64,000 nt of DNA from Myxocyprinus asiaticus (lineage: Eukaryota; Chordata; Actinopteri; Cypriniformes; Catostomidae): the NCBI RefSeq assembly GCF_019703515.2, contig NC_059348.1, positions 26,504,656 through 26,568,655 of the forward strand. The letters run 5' to 3'. Shown one piece after another: positions 41,786-53,647 of this stretch (position 1 is the first letter of the stretch; each line of letters opens with the position of its first letter). Below the pieces are notes generated by a model, which was given only the letters and a program-made list of their open reading frames with translations, made no database searches and was not told where the DNA came from. A program made the translations under genes and the position numbers.

Positions 41786-43051
41786 TAGGGATGTGCAAGA
41801 CTAGTCTACTAAACGGTTCTGATGCTGCTAGTTGACACTGGAATTACTAGTCGGTTAATATTTCCCCCTATTAAACTGATCATCATTTTTACACATTTAC
41901 GTTTGACTTTATATTTTTACAGAGGCTGCGCTTAAATTACTGTCATATTAATGTTACATATTTTAAATAGAATTAATAATACAAATATAATTTTTAAAAA
42001 AAGGATATCTGGAGCAGATACAAAGTTTCATTTCACATCAGGCTGCTTCTTCCCTCTCTCACTCGCGGCGCATGCAGGGTAATGTCCTCTCGCTAGACAA
42101 GCAAAGTAGTAATGAAATCACTTCGGTGGTGCGGGAATCGGCTTTCCAAATGTTTGAAAGTCCCTATGGATGTTTTCACATTTGAGTCTTTTTTTTAAAA
42201 TCTGTGCATGCTTTACATCAAAATCCCCTGAGCGGGCTTTTTCGCACAGGATAGCAGCTTCAGGTGAGTCAAGTCCCGTCTTCCGGACCATGTCGACATG
42301 TTAATTTTGCTCATCAAAAAATGTATGCTTTTAAGTAGCCTAGAAAATGACCGTTTATTTTCAACGAGGTGCCGACTGCTTAACGGGTTAAACTGTCTTT
42401 TATTCTGTGTGCACTTTGTTTAGAATATATTAGGTTTATTGTATGCTACATCACAGGCCTAGTTTTTTCTATCTTATGGCTACTATTTATTTATTTTTTA
42501 CATCGTAACTGTTATTGGTTAACGTTTTTACTGAGTAGCTGTCATATTAGATCAATGATTAATGCACGACTGCATGTCATGAAATACGCGCAACTTTTTG
42601 GTGCATTTTTTTTTCCTCTTGTAGATTTGGCTTACCTGTTAATTATTTTCAGCAATGTCGTGACTGTTTTAATATGTTAAGTAACTTTTACTTGGTGATT
42701 TCCGTTTAGAACAGGCTTTTAATGGTTGTTCCATTGATCCTGCACTATTCATTAAATTGTTTTAATAATTATGCCTCTTAAATATTCGCTAATGTTGATT
42801 CAGTGAATGCGTGTCATGTTCTATATTTAATGTACAATGATCATAATTCAAGGCGAGCACGTCGCAGATAAATGCCCCTTTTCAGTGGAATTCAGCATCG
42901 GATTTTGAATAGATTAAGTATTTTAAATGGGTCACAAACACTTTTGTTTTTTTTGTTTTTTTTACTGTTTTCTGAAGGTTGGTTTCTTTTTAGACTAGTC
43001 GACATATTTCCTTTTAAATGTCAGTGAAATTAGTCGTTCAGCACATCTCTA
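41786..43051. mobile_element. hAT-like MITE (TAGGGATGTGC family), copy 2
   Basis: Left TAGGGATGTGCAAGACTAGT, right GCACATCTCTA. The 8-bp CCCTGTAT is duplicated exactly (41778-41785 and 43052-43059). The full interior lets copy 1 at 18197-19063 be interpreted. No transposase. Confidence 0.92.
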
Positions 43052-43635
43052 CCCTGTATACATGTTGAAGGTCTTAGCCACTTTAATTTTTGGAAAATAA
43101 TCACCTTTTAAATCGCTGGTGTGTTGTCAAAATAGACTATGTGGTATGACCTCAAAAATATACTGAAATGGTGTATTATCAAAAAATCTATAATTTAATT
43201 CATAATTGTCTTAATGGTTTTGTGTGGGAATAATGCCTGTTTTGCTGAGGTGGCCAATTATTTAGCCTGTTAATTTGACTGGATTAGAAAAACGTGGTAT
43301 GACCAAATGTCGCGTGGTACAACCATTGCTAAACATTGTCTATGATGGAAAAATATCCTGGTTTTCAATTTTTTTTACTTGCACATCAACTCAGATGTCA
43401 TAAAAATGTTTAGTTAATTTTTTTTTTTTTTTTTTTTGTTTGTTTTTTTACATTTTTGTTAGTGTTCCTCCTATTATTTCTCTGGCTGCGAGTCTATGGC
43501 AGCCCCAGGAACTGTTTGGAGGAAAGTTATGAAATTTTGCGGACTGATAGGGTAGACTCTGAAATGCCCCCAGACCAATTGTAGAGTGTCACTGAAACGC
43601 CATGAACAGTTCAGCAGTTGGTGTTTTGATTCCTG
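43052..43635. other. Spacer with a T-tract
   Basis: Long T run near 43420-43437. No gene seen. Confidence 0.4.
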
Positions 43636-44708
43636 GGCCCAGTTGTTCAGAAGTAATCTGATCGGATTATATCACATCTTGAAAATGGGTTGATCAAAAG
43701 AAAAAAAGGATTCTGAAATCAGATTAGATCACAAACCATTCTTGGTTTTGATCTGGATCAAACTTTCAGTACGTGTTGTTCAAAACTTTTTAGTGGGATT
43801 GGGATACCTTTGATCCAAAAAATCTGAATTATCCTGATCCCAGCAGAAGGGTTGGTTTAGGGTGGATTTCAGGAACAAAATGTAATAACTTTAAAATTGG
43901 TCAAATAATATAACATTTGTATCATGTAGTATATATTTATATTTTGCACTTAATTTGTTTAACCGTTACAGTGATAAAGTAGACATTAGGCTACCTATTA
44001 AGCCTTTCAGTACAGTAAAGTAAAAAATAAATAAATTGTCCCCATAAAATAATCCCCCAAACAGCTGTCAATATCAAACAAAAATAACATATTTAATTTT
44101 AACTGTCATTTATCACTGTATATTAATTAAAATGACACAAACATCTGAAATTAACCAGTCAAAAGTAGGTTCTAACTATTGCATTACTTATTGCATATCT
44201 AGTCAGTCCCTCATTCTGAGAGGTTGGTCCCTCATTCTTCAACAGGCTCAGGTACATCATAAATGTTATCACATTTAGCCTTTTTATGATTTAAAACATA
44301 TTTTCAAAATATCCACAATGTATTTGTAAATGTATATTTGTTTGTTTTATTTGTTGTGGGTCAGATGAGGGGTCTGACTGTTTAAAAGAAATTGAAAATG
44401 GAAGGGGATATTTGTATTGTTTTATTGTGCTGTTTTCGGTCTCTTCAAATAAAAACACTTAGTGATCATGCTGGCTATTCTACCTGTTGTTCTTTACATA
44501 GCTAGTAGCCTACATTGTGATATATATATTCCCATTTAGAGCACTGGCAGTCCAGATTTGAAAATCTTGAAAAGTTTGTATCTGGATGAGGGTGATCCAA
44601 TGTTGCTTTGAAAAACCGGCACAAAAGTAAAATGGATTACCTGATCCTGGATAGCAAAACTTGGGATTTCCATTCTGATCCAGATTAAACTTTTTGAACA
44701 ACTGGGCC
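43636..44708. mobile_element. DNA transposon, 1,073 bp, non-autonomous
   Basis: Left GGCCCAGTTGTTCAGAAGTA and right GAACAACTGGGCC are inverted ends, with GATC-rich subterminal repeats on both sides (CTGATCGGATT, CTGATCCAGATTAAAC). The short minus-strand frames inside show no known domain. Confidence 0.8.
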
Positions 44709-44747
44709 TTGGGGTTAGAGAAATTCTTCCATTTCCTCTCTCACACA

Positions 44748-44930
44748 GTTGATCAACTTTCAACTTAAATTAATAGATTGCCCAAAAAATGAAATGTACT
44801 CATCCTTATGTCATTCTAAAGCCATATGACTGACTTTCTTCTGTGGAACACAATTTTTTTTTTTCAGTTGTTGTTTTCTATATAATAGCCATTGATAATC
44901 CCACACATGAATTCCATCTTGTGCTCCTAT
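44748..44930. repeat. Foldback MITE left-end fragment
   Basis: GCCCAAAAAATGAAATGTAC, then TCATCCTTATGTCATTC and GACTTTCTTCTGTGGAACAC follow the order of the 11780-12647 family. Confidence 0.55.
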
Positions 44931-44972
44931 TGTGTTAAAGGGCTGAATGTCATTAATTGGCATGACATAATG

Positions 44973-45785
44973 CAGGGCTCCAGATGACCAAAATTAATTG
45001 ATTGCGACAATAATTTAAAATCTAGTCGCCATTGGTGACAGTCGGGTTGTGCGTGTTCATATGCGGTTTCATCAGATATCATCTTGCGAGTTATTGAATA
45101 CATCTTTATAGCACGCACCACCAATGTGTCTCGCATCGCTTTTCACCCGTTCTGTTGTGATGAGCTCGCTGCATCGCACGCAACAACAAACTCAGCGCGA
45201 GAGATTCGTGAACAAATTACTCTTTTGAATCGGGTCTTTTTCATGAATCACCCGAAAGAGATGAGGGTTTGAACTCAGGAGCTCAGGTAAGCAGTTTGAG
45301 TCCCATGTGTATTTCCGGCTTCGGGTACCTTTCACACGTGTACCAGTTTTTGTTTTTTTTCCAGTATCAAGCTTTTGACACTTAGGACAATTGAGGGACT
45401 TGTACACAACTCTTACACAAACATTCATTGATGCTCAAGAAGACAACGCACTACTATATGCATACTATATGTAATTATCTGTAATGTAGATTCTGAAGAG
45501 TAGTACAAATTTTTTTTTTTTATCTCTTATATTTGTATAAATTATGAAAGGGGTGTGAACATTTGAGACAAAGGGAATGCAAACTTGTCAACTATATATA
45601 CTGTTTATTAAACCTCAAATTAATGGGTTTTCAGCTGTCTTCCTTTTCTTCGGCTTTCTATCTTGTTTCTGAATGGCAATCTAGATCAAGCAATTCTGTG
45701 ATTTGACAACTAAAAACAGCCATTTGGCTCCTTAATATTTCAGTTTAGGAGCCAATGACTCCCCAAGTTATTTTTTTAGTCTGGA
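44973..45785. mobile_element. hAT-like element, right end lost
   Basis: Starts CAGGGCTCCAGATGACC. The right part has CAGCCATTTGGCTCCTTAAT and ends TTAGTCTGGA, where the inverted terminus breaks off. No transposase frame. Confidence 0.6.
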
Positions 45786-46515
45786 TTTTCAAACTGCAAA
45801 GACTGCAATTTTAATTAAATAGTCTGCATGCGCTGCTCACTGCGCTTACTGTATGTGCGCAGTGCTGTTCTCTGTAGTGTTACGGGTCTATTTTTTTTTT
45901 TGTGTCCAGATCTATCAAACTATTCAAAAATACATAAATGCAATTCACACAAAACAATTACTTGAAAACACCTCTTCTATGATCGTGTTTTCATTTACTG
46001 AGTTCAAAGGCATTTTGATATTTCTTTTGGGGCTTAAAGTAAATATCATGTGGTGTAACTGTCAGGAGACGGAAAAAAGAAATCTCCTCTTAAGCTCATT
46101 TTCTTTTTAAAGAAAATAAATGTTGGTATTGCAGAGTAATCTTTTATTAATATTTCTTGAAAAAATAAGCAGTGAAAACATTTTCAAATATGATTATGAT
46201 TTGAAACATTTTTGTCCATCAAATGAAAGTCATATGGTCCAACTAACATTTAGGTAGTCATATTGTTTGTTGACAAAAAAAAGATTACCTCTTTAGACCC
46301 TCAAGGCTGAATGTGAAAAAAGAGATTTTGTTAATGAAAAGGCACATTTTGTTCGTCATGGGGTTTAACCCTGAAAAAACATCTTGATATTCATGTCACA
46401 CAAATTCATGATATTTGTAAAACATTTGTGAAAATGTGTTAGACAACCTTTTTTTAAATGAATACTTAAGTTGTGTAAACACTTGTATTGAAGGTGCAAG
46501 GAAAGTATTTTAATA
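45786..46515. other. AT-rich spacer
   Basis: No gene or clear repeat. Confidence 0.4.
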
Positions 46516-48160
46516 TACAGTGTATTCATAAAGTATTCAGACCCCTTCATTTTTTTTTTGCTAAAATGCTTTATTTTTTTTCCCACATCAATCTACACTA
46601 CATACCCCATAATGACAACGCAAAAAACAGATTGTTAACTTTTCAAATTTGTTAAAAAGAAAAAACTGATATCACATTAACATAAGTATTCAGACCCTTT
46701 GCTATGACACTTGAAATTTAGCTCAAGTGCATCCCATTTCTCTGGATTATCTTTAAAGTGTTTCTACACTCTGATTGGAGTCCACCTGTGGCAAAGTCAA
46801 TTGATTGGACATGATTTGGAAAGGCACACACCTGTCTATATAAGGTCTCATAGCTGAAAATGCATATCGGCGCAAAAACCAAGCCATGAGGTCAAAGGAA
46901 CTGCCTGCAAAGCACAGATCTGGGGAAGGCTACAAAAAAATTTCAGCTGCATAGAAATTTCCCAAGAGTACAGTGGCCTCCATAATGTTCCTAGAACTGG
47001 CCAAACTGAGCAATCGGGGGAGAAGGGCCTTGGTAAGAGAGGTGACCAAGAACCCGATGGTCACTCTGATTGAGATCATATGTGGAGATGGGAGGAACTT
47101 GCAGAAGGACAACCATCACTGCAACACTCCATCAATCTGGGCTTTATGTCTGAGTGGCCAGACGGAAGCCTCTTCTCAGTGCAAGATACATGAGAGCTAC
47201 TTGGAATTTGCTAAAAAGCACCTAAAGGACTCAGACTGAGAAACAAGATTTTCTGGTATGATGAAATGAAGATTGAACTGTCTGGCCTCAATTCCAAGCG
47301 TCATGTCTGGAGGAAACCAGGCTTATAACCTGCGCAATACCATCCAAACGGTGAAGCATGGTGGTGGTAGCATCATGCTTTGGGGGTGTTTTTTCAGCAG
47401 CAGGGACTGGGGGACTGGTCAGGGTTGAAGAAAAGCTGAACGCAGCAAAATACAGAGATATTAATTTATTTTTTTATTTTAATTTGGAATGCCCAATTCC
47501 CAATGTGCTCCAAGTCTTTGTGGTGGCGTAGTGACTCGCCTCAATCCGGGTGGCGGAGGACGAATCTCCGTTGCCTCCGCATCTGAGACCGCCAATCTGC
47601 GCATCTTATCACGTGGCTTGTTGAGCGCATTACCGCGGAGACCTAGCACGTGTGGAGGCTTCACGTTATTCTCCGCGGCATCCACACGCAACTCACCACG
47701 TGCCCCACCAAGAGCGAGAACCACATTATAGCGACCATGAGGAGGTTAACCCAATGTGACTCTACCCACACTAGGCCAATTGGTGACTCTACCCAGGCCA
47801 ATTGGTTGCTTAGGAAGCCTGACTGGATTCACTCAGCACCCCCTGGATTCAAACTTGCGACTCCAGGTGTGGTAGTCAGCGTCTTTACTTGCTGAGCTAC
47901 CCAGGCCCCCATACAGAGATATCCTTAATGAAAACCTGGTCCAGAGTGCTCAGGACTTCAGATTGAGCCTAAAGTTCACCTTTCAACAGGACAATAACCC
48001 TAAGCACACAGACAAGACAACGCAAGAGTGGTTTAGGGACAACTCTGTGAATGTCCTTGAGTGGCCCAGCCAGAGTCCGGACTTAAACCAATCGAACATC
48101 TCTGAAGAGACCTGAAAATGGCTACCACCGATGGTCCCCATCCAATAGTTTAACTCTAAC
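46516..48160 (+). mobile_element. Tc1-like element interrupted by a SINE
   Basis: It starts at TA with CAGTGTATTCATAAAGTATT and has the same leader as the element at 14507 (CACACACCTGTCTATATAAG). Transposase words appear in broken frames: AKLSNRGRRALVREVTKNPM near 46998, WYDEMKIEL near 47255, QQDNNPKH near 47988 and SPDLN near 48076. A SINE is inserted at 47462-47910. The right inverted repeat is missing. Inactive. Confidence 0.85.
47462..47910 (-). mobile_element. tRNA-derived SINE, minus strand
   Basis: Read on the minus strand it begins GGGGGCCTGGGTAGCTCAGC. It has a pol III A box within 47888-47903 and a B box (AGTTTGAATCC) at 47845-47855, about 32 bases apart as in a tRNA. The body is GC-rich and ends in an A/T-rich tail at 47462-47485. 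A 12-bp target duplication ATACAGAGATAT lies at 47450-47461 and 47911-47922, proving insertion into the Tc1 element. The body matches a SINE I recall from cyprinid genomes. Confidence 0.93.
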
Positions 48161-48528
48161 AAGCTTACACCAAAATCAAGTAACAGTTTTGATTCAACTG
48201 TAGGTACAGCCTTTATATGGTAGTAATGTCATCATAAAACATGATAAACACTGACATTTATTTTCAAAGTGGCCCTTTTCAGTATAAACAAGCTGTGAGC
48301 AAAACAAATATCCATAAAATTAAATGAACAGTTCTCTATCAAAACACTGTTTAGTAGAGTATCACAAATTTTCAGTTACTTTCTTTAGAACCTTTTATCA
48401 AAGAAATCCTTTAAAGCACAAGAAATAACAAAATAAATATTGGTTCTCTATCGAAACACTCAATACTTTTAAATTAAAAACTTCAAGTGATTATATTAAA
48501 ATCAGCCCGACCTGAGCATTGCAACATT

Positions 48529-49224
48529 TTTGCAAAACTGAAATTACGTTCTTCATTACACGTTTGGATGCAGTTTTCAAGTGAAATGACCAGCGGGGGC
48601 GCCATAACTGAGCGAAATTAGGTTGTAATCAGACGAGGTTTTAAGTTGAATTAGGAATTAAGTTGATGGTGGTTTTGAAAAGTAAAACATACCTCCCTAA
48701 CCTAAATCCGAAAAGATAAATGAGTTTAACAAAACCAGACATCCTTACTCTTAACCAACACCTAACCCTAACTATAGTGTTTTAAAATGCAATTTAGAAA
48801 AACAACTAAACCAAGAACCCATTAACTGAAGCAACCACATTATTTTGTGTCGCTTTTATGCCATATTCACCTTCATGCGTCTTAGGTTGGATCTGAACCG
48901 TAGCCGTCAAGCCCTAAGTCCAACGCTCTATCAGGTGAGTTACCAAGCAAGCTTAAGACATAGGAATTTGTGTGTATATGTAGGTGGGTAAATGTTTTGT
49001 TTTTCAAATCATGCCTTAAAGTAAAAGTGTTTTGATATAACGCGGGAGGTGAGTAATAGAGTGAAAAATAGGTTTTTATAAAATCAAAAGCAGCAATTGT
49101 ACTCATGATTTGTGTGACAATGATTAAACCACACAGTTGTTGTAGCGCCTCTAGTGTTCATTTCACCAGGAAACTGCAGCGAATCGTAGTAAGCGGCATG
49201 TACAAGTCAGTTTGCAAAACTGTA
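48529..49224. mobile_element. Inverted-repeat element with tRNA-like core
   Basis: The two ends are imperfect inverted repeats of about 75 bp: GCAGTTTTCAAGTGAAATGA near 48572 against the reverse complement of TCATTTCACCAGGAAACTGC near 49158. On the minus strand 48885-48955 resembles a tRNA gene head, with an A-box-like TAACTCACCTGAT (48930-48942) and a B box GGTTCAGATCC (48889-48899) 30 bases apart. Confidence 0.55.
48885..48955 (-). repeat. tRNA-like pol III promoter (SINE-type head)
   Basis: A- and B-box-like words at tRNA spacing, followed on the minus strand by non-tRNA sequence. It is not a full tRNA gene: no cloverleaf end or terminator is evident. Confidence 0.5.
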
Positions 49225-49560
49225 TATAGAGTAACGTTCATGCTATTAGACCAGGTTGATTAAAATAATTATTGTATATTTGAAGCATTTAATCATTTTA
49301 TTGTATATATTAATCTATCCCACGCCTATTAATTTTTATTTTAACTATAACCGCAACTACAGGTTGTTGATCCAGGATGGCTACATGATATATCTGCTTC
49401 TGTGGGAGTGCTGATGTCAGCTTCTCTCCACACCACAGCTAATTATAAAGCGACACAAATAGCCAGGTTGCTGCTTAATCTATCTCGTATGTGCACTGTC
49501 CCAATGAGCAAGAAACCAGCGATGAGCAACAGCTAATATAATATAGAGAGAGCTTAAGAT

Positions 49561-49700
49561 GGGTGTTCAAACTGTGGCCCGCGGGCCATCTGCGGTCCGC
49601 TGACTGCTCTGATGTGGCCCGCAATTGAGAAATTGTATTAAATTAATATTCTGAACACTGAGTGTCACTGTCACATGCAGCCACATTTCACAGCACATTG
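49561..49700. repeat. Left end of a hAT (Charlie-type) repeat
   Basis: GGTGTTCAAACTGTGGCCCG and GATGTGGCCCGCAATTGAG are typical words of this vertebrate repeat type. Right end not seen. Confidence 0.5.
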
Positions 49701-50043
49701 TCTCCACTAGTGTGTTCTCTTTAGTAGCCACCAGCTTCATCCATTGGAAGAGATCAGGAGTTTGGAATGAACAGATGAAGCGCCATGCAAAAAGAATGAT
49801 GCATTTGTGAAAGGATTGCTGTCAGGTTATGTACTTTGCTCATGTACTCATTCTCGATAAAATGTCCCGATATCACCACGCATCATGCAAATGAGAAGAG
49901 CTGTCATTGTGCAGCACGAGCGGATGCACAGAGTTTGAGCATGCACAGAGACACTGTAGCGCTGGGAAGTTTATTTCATTGAAGTGATTTGGTTCGTTCT
50001 GATGTTTCATTGAAACATGAAAAATTATTCACAAACTTCCCAG

Positions 50044-50160
50044 TAGGGTTGGGCGATCTTCTTCATAATCAGATCATCCTATCGTCAGCCTTTGAGATTG
50101 CCAATACCTGATAAGATCGCGTTCAAACCGACGAACACCGGTATTACCGCTAGGTGGTAC
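50044..50160. repeat. Left end of a hAT-like element
   Basis: Starts TAGGGTTGGGCGATCTTC. The rest is decayed. Confidence 0.45.
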
Positions 50161-50529
50161 TATGGGGTAATTTTCGTTAAGCAGGGTTAGGGTTAAGCCT
50201 ACACAATAAATCAAGACACCTTGATTTCAAACTTTGAACTTATTTATTTTAACTAAAAATTCTAATGAAACTGGAAAAAAATTTAAGTGCAATCAAATGT
50301 GTGTTGTTCATCTTTTTGAAATATGGCTTTTCAACAGTTGTGAAGGGCAACATCTCTTTGGCAAAGAACCTGCTTCATCTGTGAATTCTCTATCGATTGG
50401 GTATTTAGTTGTCCGGGAAAATACATTGTGTGTGAATACATTTGTTCCCTCCTTCACGAGAGATCAGGCAAGAATCTGTCTAAACATGCAGGTGGAATTT
50501 AATTGGATTTAATCACAGGAGTTTTTTGG
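50161..50529. other. Spacer
   Basis: No gene. The 92-residue frame across it has no recognisable domain. Confidence 0.35.
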
Positions 50530-50725
50530 ATTACTTATATGCTGCCTTATGTCTTTTTTGGAGCTTAAAAGTTCTGGCCATCATTCACTTGAATGGACCA
50601 GCAGAGCTGAGATATTCTTCTAAAAATCTTCTTTTGTGTTCAGCAAAAAAGTTGTACACATCTGGGATGGCATAAGAGTAAATGATGAGAGAATTTTCAT
50701 TTTTGGGTGAACAATCCCTTTAATG
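50530..50725. repeat. Foldback MITE right-end fragment
   Basis: AATGATGAGAGAATTTTCAT, then TTGGGTGAACAATCCCTTTAA, gives the right terminus of the 11780-12647 family. Confidence 0.7.
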
Positions 50726-51309
50726 ATACATGTTGCCATTGCTTTGTACAAAATAGATTCCTGTGGCAAATACTGTGTAATTTCCAATCAGTTTGATATT
50801 TGTGCACTGTACATGTTTGCAAGGTATTTTTGAATCTGATTAAGAAGTAGTCCAATTTAAAGGATTACAAGGCTAATATTCTTGTATTTAACAGATTATT
50901 TTAGGTCCACACCACCCCTTTCAATCAGATGGAAATTTAATTCGGATGGACTGAGGTGTTTACATAAATGTTTTTCTGTCCTATTGAGCTATTAGTTGGA
51001 TTATTAATGGATTATTTGTTTGCATGTAAACATAGGTAATGAGGGGATTGAGAATTGTGGTGATAACTTGCCCTGAGTGGACCTTCATGTAGATTTATGA
51101 AGCAGCACGGTGGTCGCACATTAAAGCACACTTCACATGCTCTGGGCCTTTTACCCTGTATAACGCAGGCTATGAATCATTGGTCACGTAAAAGGTGGAT
51201 GTTGTAATGCTGCCAAAATATTTACTCACCCAGCTTATTGTCTTTCCTCTGAGTTATGGTGTACAATTTAAAAACATTTCATGACCGTTTAACAGTTCTT
51301 AATTTTTCA
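50726..51309. other. Spacer without a gene
   Basis: No repeat recognised with confidence. Confidence 0.35.
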
Positions 51310-51590
51310 GTCTAAATGTTGCAAGCCAGAGCCCACTATCCATTAAACATGTCTTACTGGACTGTAACGCTTCTACACACTTGATGAACCTGTATTACTC
51401 TGTTGTCACTTTTGAAAAGGTTTTTAATCAAGTAAATCCAAATTTAGTTTTAAGGTTTTTAGAAAAAATTAATCTTAAACACCTTTTTTTGTTTTACTCT
51501 TGAATAACTAAACTGGCTCTCGCCATGAATATAGCCATAGAAGCTGGCATGGTGTTAAAAAGAGGAAAGAAAGTAAATGTTGCAAGCCTG
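51310..51590 (+). mobile_element. I/Nimb-type LINE 3' end
   Basis: One frame reads PLSIKHVLLDCNA and continues to LRFLEKINLKHL, the C-terminal end of an I-group LINE ORF2. It shares LxIKHxLLxCNA and the 3'UTR (GAAGCTGGCATGGTGTTAAA) with 58950-59290. Severely 5'-truncated. Confidence 0.65.
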
Positions 51591-52849
51591 TTTTATTTAT
51601 TTGCTTTTCTAACAGAACTGATTGGTGCGAAGCAAACAAATCAAAAAGACATCTACACTGTTGTTTGTATCTAAGCATTCAGAATATGAAATGTGCAGGA
51701 TTCAGAATTGTTCTGTACAGAATCAGAAATAGAAAATTAGAATTTGACACTACTGCAGATACAGTCTAAAATTCAACTTTCAAGACTTTGGGCCTACATC
51801 ATTAAAATTGTTGCCGTTAGGCATCATCTTAGAGGATACAGGTGTTATAGACAGCTTAAATATGTTATTTTGGCTTGGCATGGTAATTAGCCTTAGGATT
51901 TTTCCTTGGTCAAAAATGGTCTTCGGTGGTGGCTGACATACGTATGTGATGCAGTTTTTTTTGTTTTTACATTATTGCGATTTAATATTTAACATATGTA
52001 GTTGCATTTCATGTTTGTAATTAATATTATTTATTTTTGATCTTCTTAGCATCTAGAAACTTCTGAATTCAGCAGTTTGTGTACTTCAGTGTGCTGTGGG
52101 AAATCAAACTAACTTAATACCTTATTTCTTTTGGCCTAAATATAATATTCATGAGTAAACCACTTTACTGATTTGGGACTGTTCTTCTGTAGAGGAAATG
52201 TTTGGATCTTACTCCATATTAGATATTAGTTTCCTTTTATCAGACTCTTAGGTCCCATTTACACCTTGCATCAACATGTTTCATATCCAGATAGTATCTG
52301 GATATTCTTTGGATCGCATTTACACCTTGCAGTCAAATGCATCTCCACTGTGATCGGATAGAGATCCGATCAAAATTACTCATGCAAAATGGAAAACACT
52401 ACCTACATATTACATCAGAGGCTGTGGTAACTGGAAGTTCTCTGTCTTTTAGAGAATTTTAAAAACATTGATGGATAATTCAAATGTTTTTTGATACTTT
52501 AACAGTCAGGGTTTTTTCTTCATTTAAATTTTTTTAGCGGGCACCAAAGCTAAATTTCAGGTTGCAGAAACCACTTTAATGATATTTGTGCTTCATCTGA
52601 AGTGCACGAGTGAAGACTGGTTTCATGTGTGACACGCATGATTAGAAGACAGAAGAGACGTAAGCGAGTGGGGATTTGGGGAGAGAAAAGTGATATTCCA
52701 AGTGTATTCCAATGGGATAATTAATGGGATATTGTTCATGTAACAAGATTGCAAGACAGTAGGATTCGCCTTCCACATGAGAAGCACATTTAGTGCTAAA
52801 GCTGTGAAAGCAAGATTAATATCATTAAAAAAATTTCTCAGTACAGGAA
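51591..52849. other. Spacer with a repeat fragment
   Basis: 52252-52400 (GTCCCATTTACACCTTGCAT, then a CATTTACACCTTGCAG echo and GATCGGATAGAGATCCGATC) looks like one end of a DNA transposon. The rest is featureless. Confidence 0.4.
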
Positions 52850-53547
52850 AAAACCCTGAACCTTTTTAGTGATATTATACATGTCCCTGGGTCTCATTGG
52901 CCCAAGTATTCTTCACTTCATGTTCTGCCCTCCAGTCAGGGGCAAACCTGGCCACCCACTCTCTGTGAGTAAGTGTGAGGTCACGGTTCTCTTGCTCATT
53001 GACTTAGGCTTGTGCTCCTCCTCAGGGGTGTAGCTCTCCAGAAGGAGCCACTTTGGCACTCTGCCACACCTGTCACTCTCCAAAGGGAATTGGGTGAACG
53101 GTCAGTCTGCCTGCTTAGATGCCAAATCTGATCAAAGGGATTTTGGAAGCTTTTGGCATGGCTCAGTAGGATTTCCCTCCCCCAACGCTGATGTTAGTGC
53201 AGCTAGAACGGCAAAGTACTAGTGCTGCCTCTGGTGAATAGGGATTGATTTATTAGTATGGTTTAGAGAATCCACTTCCTGCTCTTAACAAGAGCTGTGA
53301 GGAGATTAAAGCTGTGGTCCTGTCACCCACAGGCAGGTATCTTTCCTTCCTCCTATGAAATTTGCTGTGGTTATGTCATCCTGTGTCACCACTTTCAGGG
53401 CTTCAGGACCTGGGCTGAGGTTAAAAGTTTGGGAGATTTTACTTCAGTGCAAGTCCACCACTACAGGATCTTGTTTGTGTTTTTCCTATAGAGCGCAACA
53501 GTGTCTGCACACTTTTTCAGCTGTCTTGGTTCTGAAAGTATTTTTCC
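52850..53547. other. Unique-looking, GC-richer stretch
   Basis: No transposon or coding exon is recognised. It has two TCF/LEF-like ATCAAAG or CTTTGAT-type words near 53135 and mixed complexity, unlike the surrounding repeats. It is a candidate conserved non-coding element in the presumed chd7 intron. Confidence 0.3.
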
Positions 53548-53647
53548 CTACTTTTTTTTTTTTTTTTTTTTTTTATTGTAGGGATTTCATAAAATCCTTC
53601 ATAAGAGTTGTAAGCCATGAACCAAACCAGCCAGATTCAATGTGAAT

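Larger units (their letters stand above)
48200..49560. mobile_element. hAT-like element, third copy of the 55997 family
   Basis: 48245-48510 and 49340-49560 match, in order, the left-middle and right-middle of 55997-56777 (for example GAGCAAAACAAATATCC, then GGTTGTTGATCCAGGATGGC). The ends are not preserved. The element is split by the inverted-repeat element at 48529-49224. Confidence 0.65.

Noticed and set aside
43636..44763. Minus-strand frames at 44510-44763
   Set aside because: They fall in and beside a non-autonomous transposon end and have no domain.
47479..47895. Two plus-strand frames and one minus-strand frame of about 80 residues
   Set aside because: They lie entirely in the GC-rich body of the SINE, which is non-coding.
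48885..48955. Functional tRNA gene
   Set aside because: Only the A- and B-box-like parts are present. The acceptor stem pairing and T-run terminator are not evident, so it is a SINE-type head.
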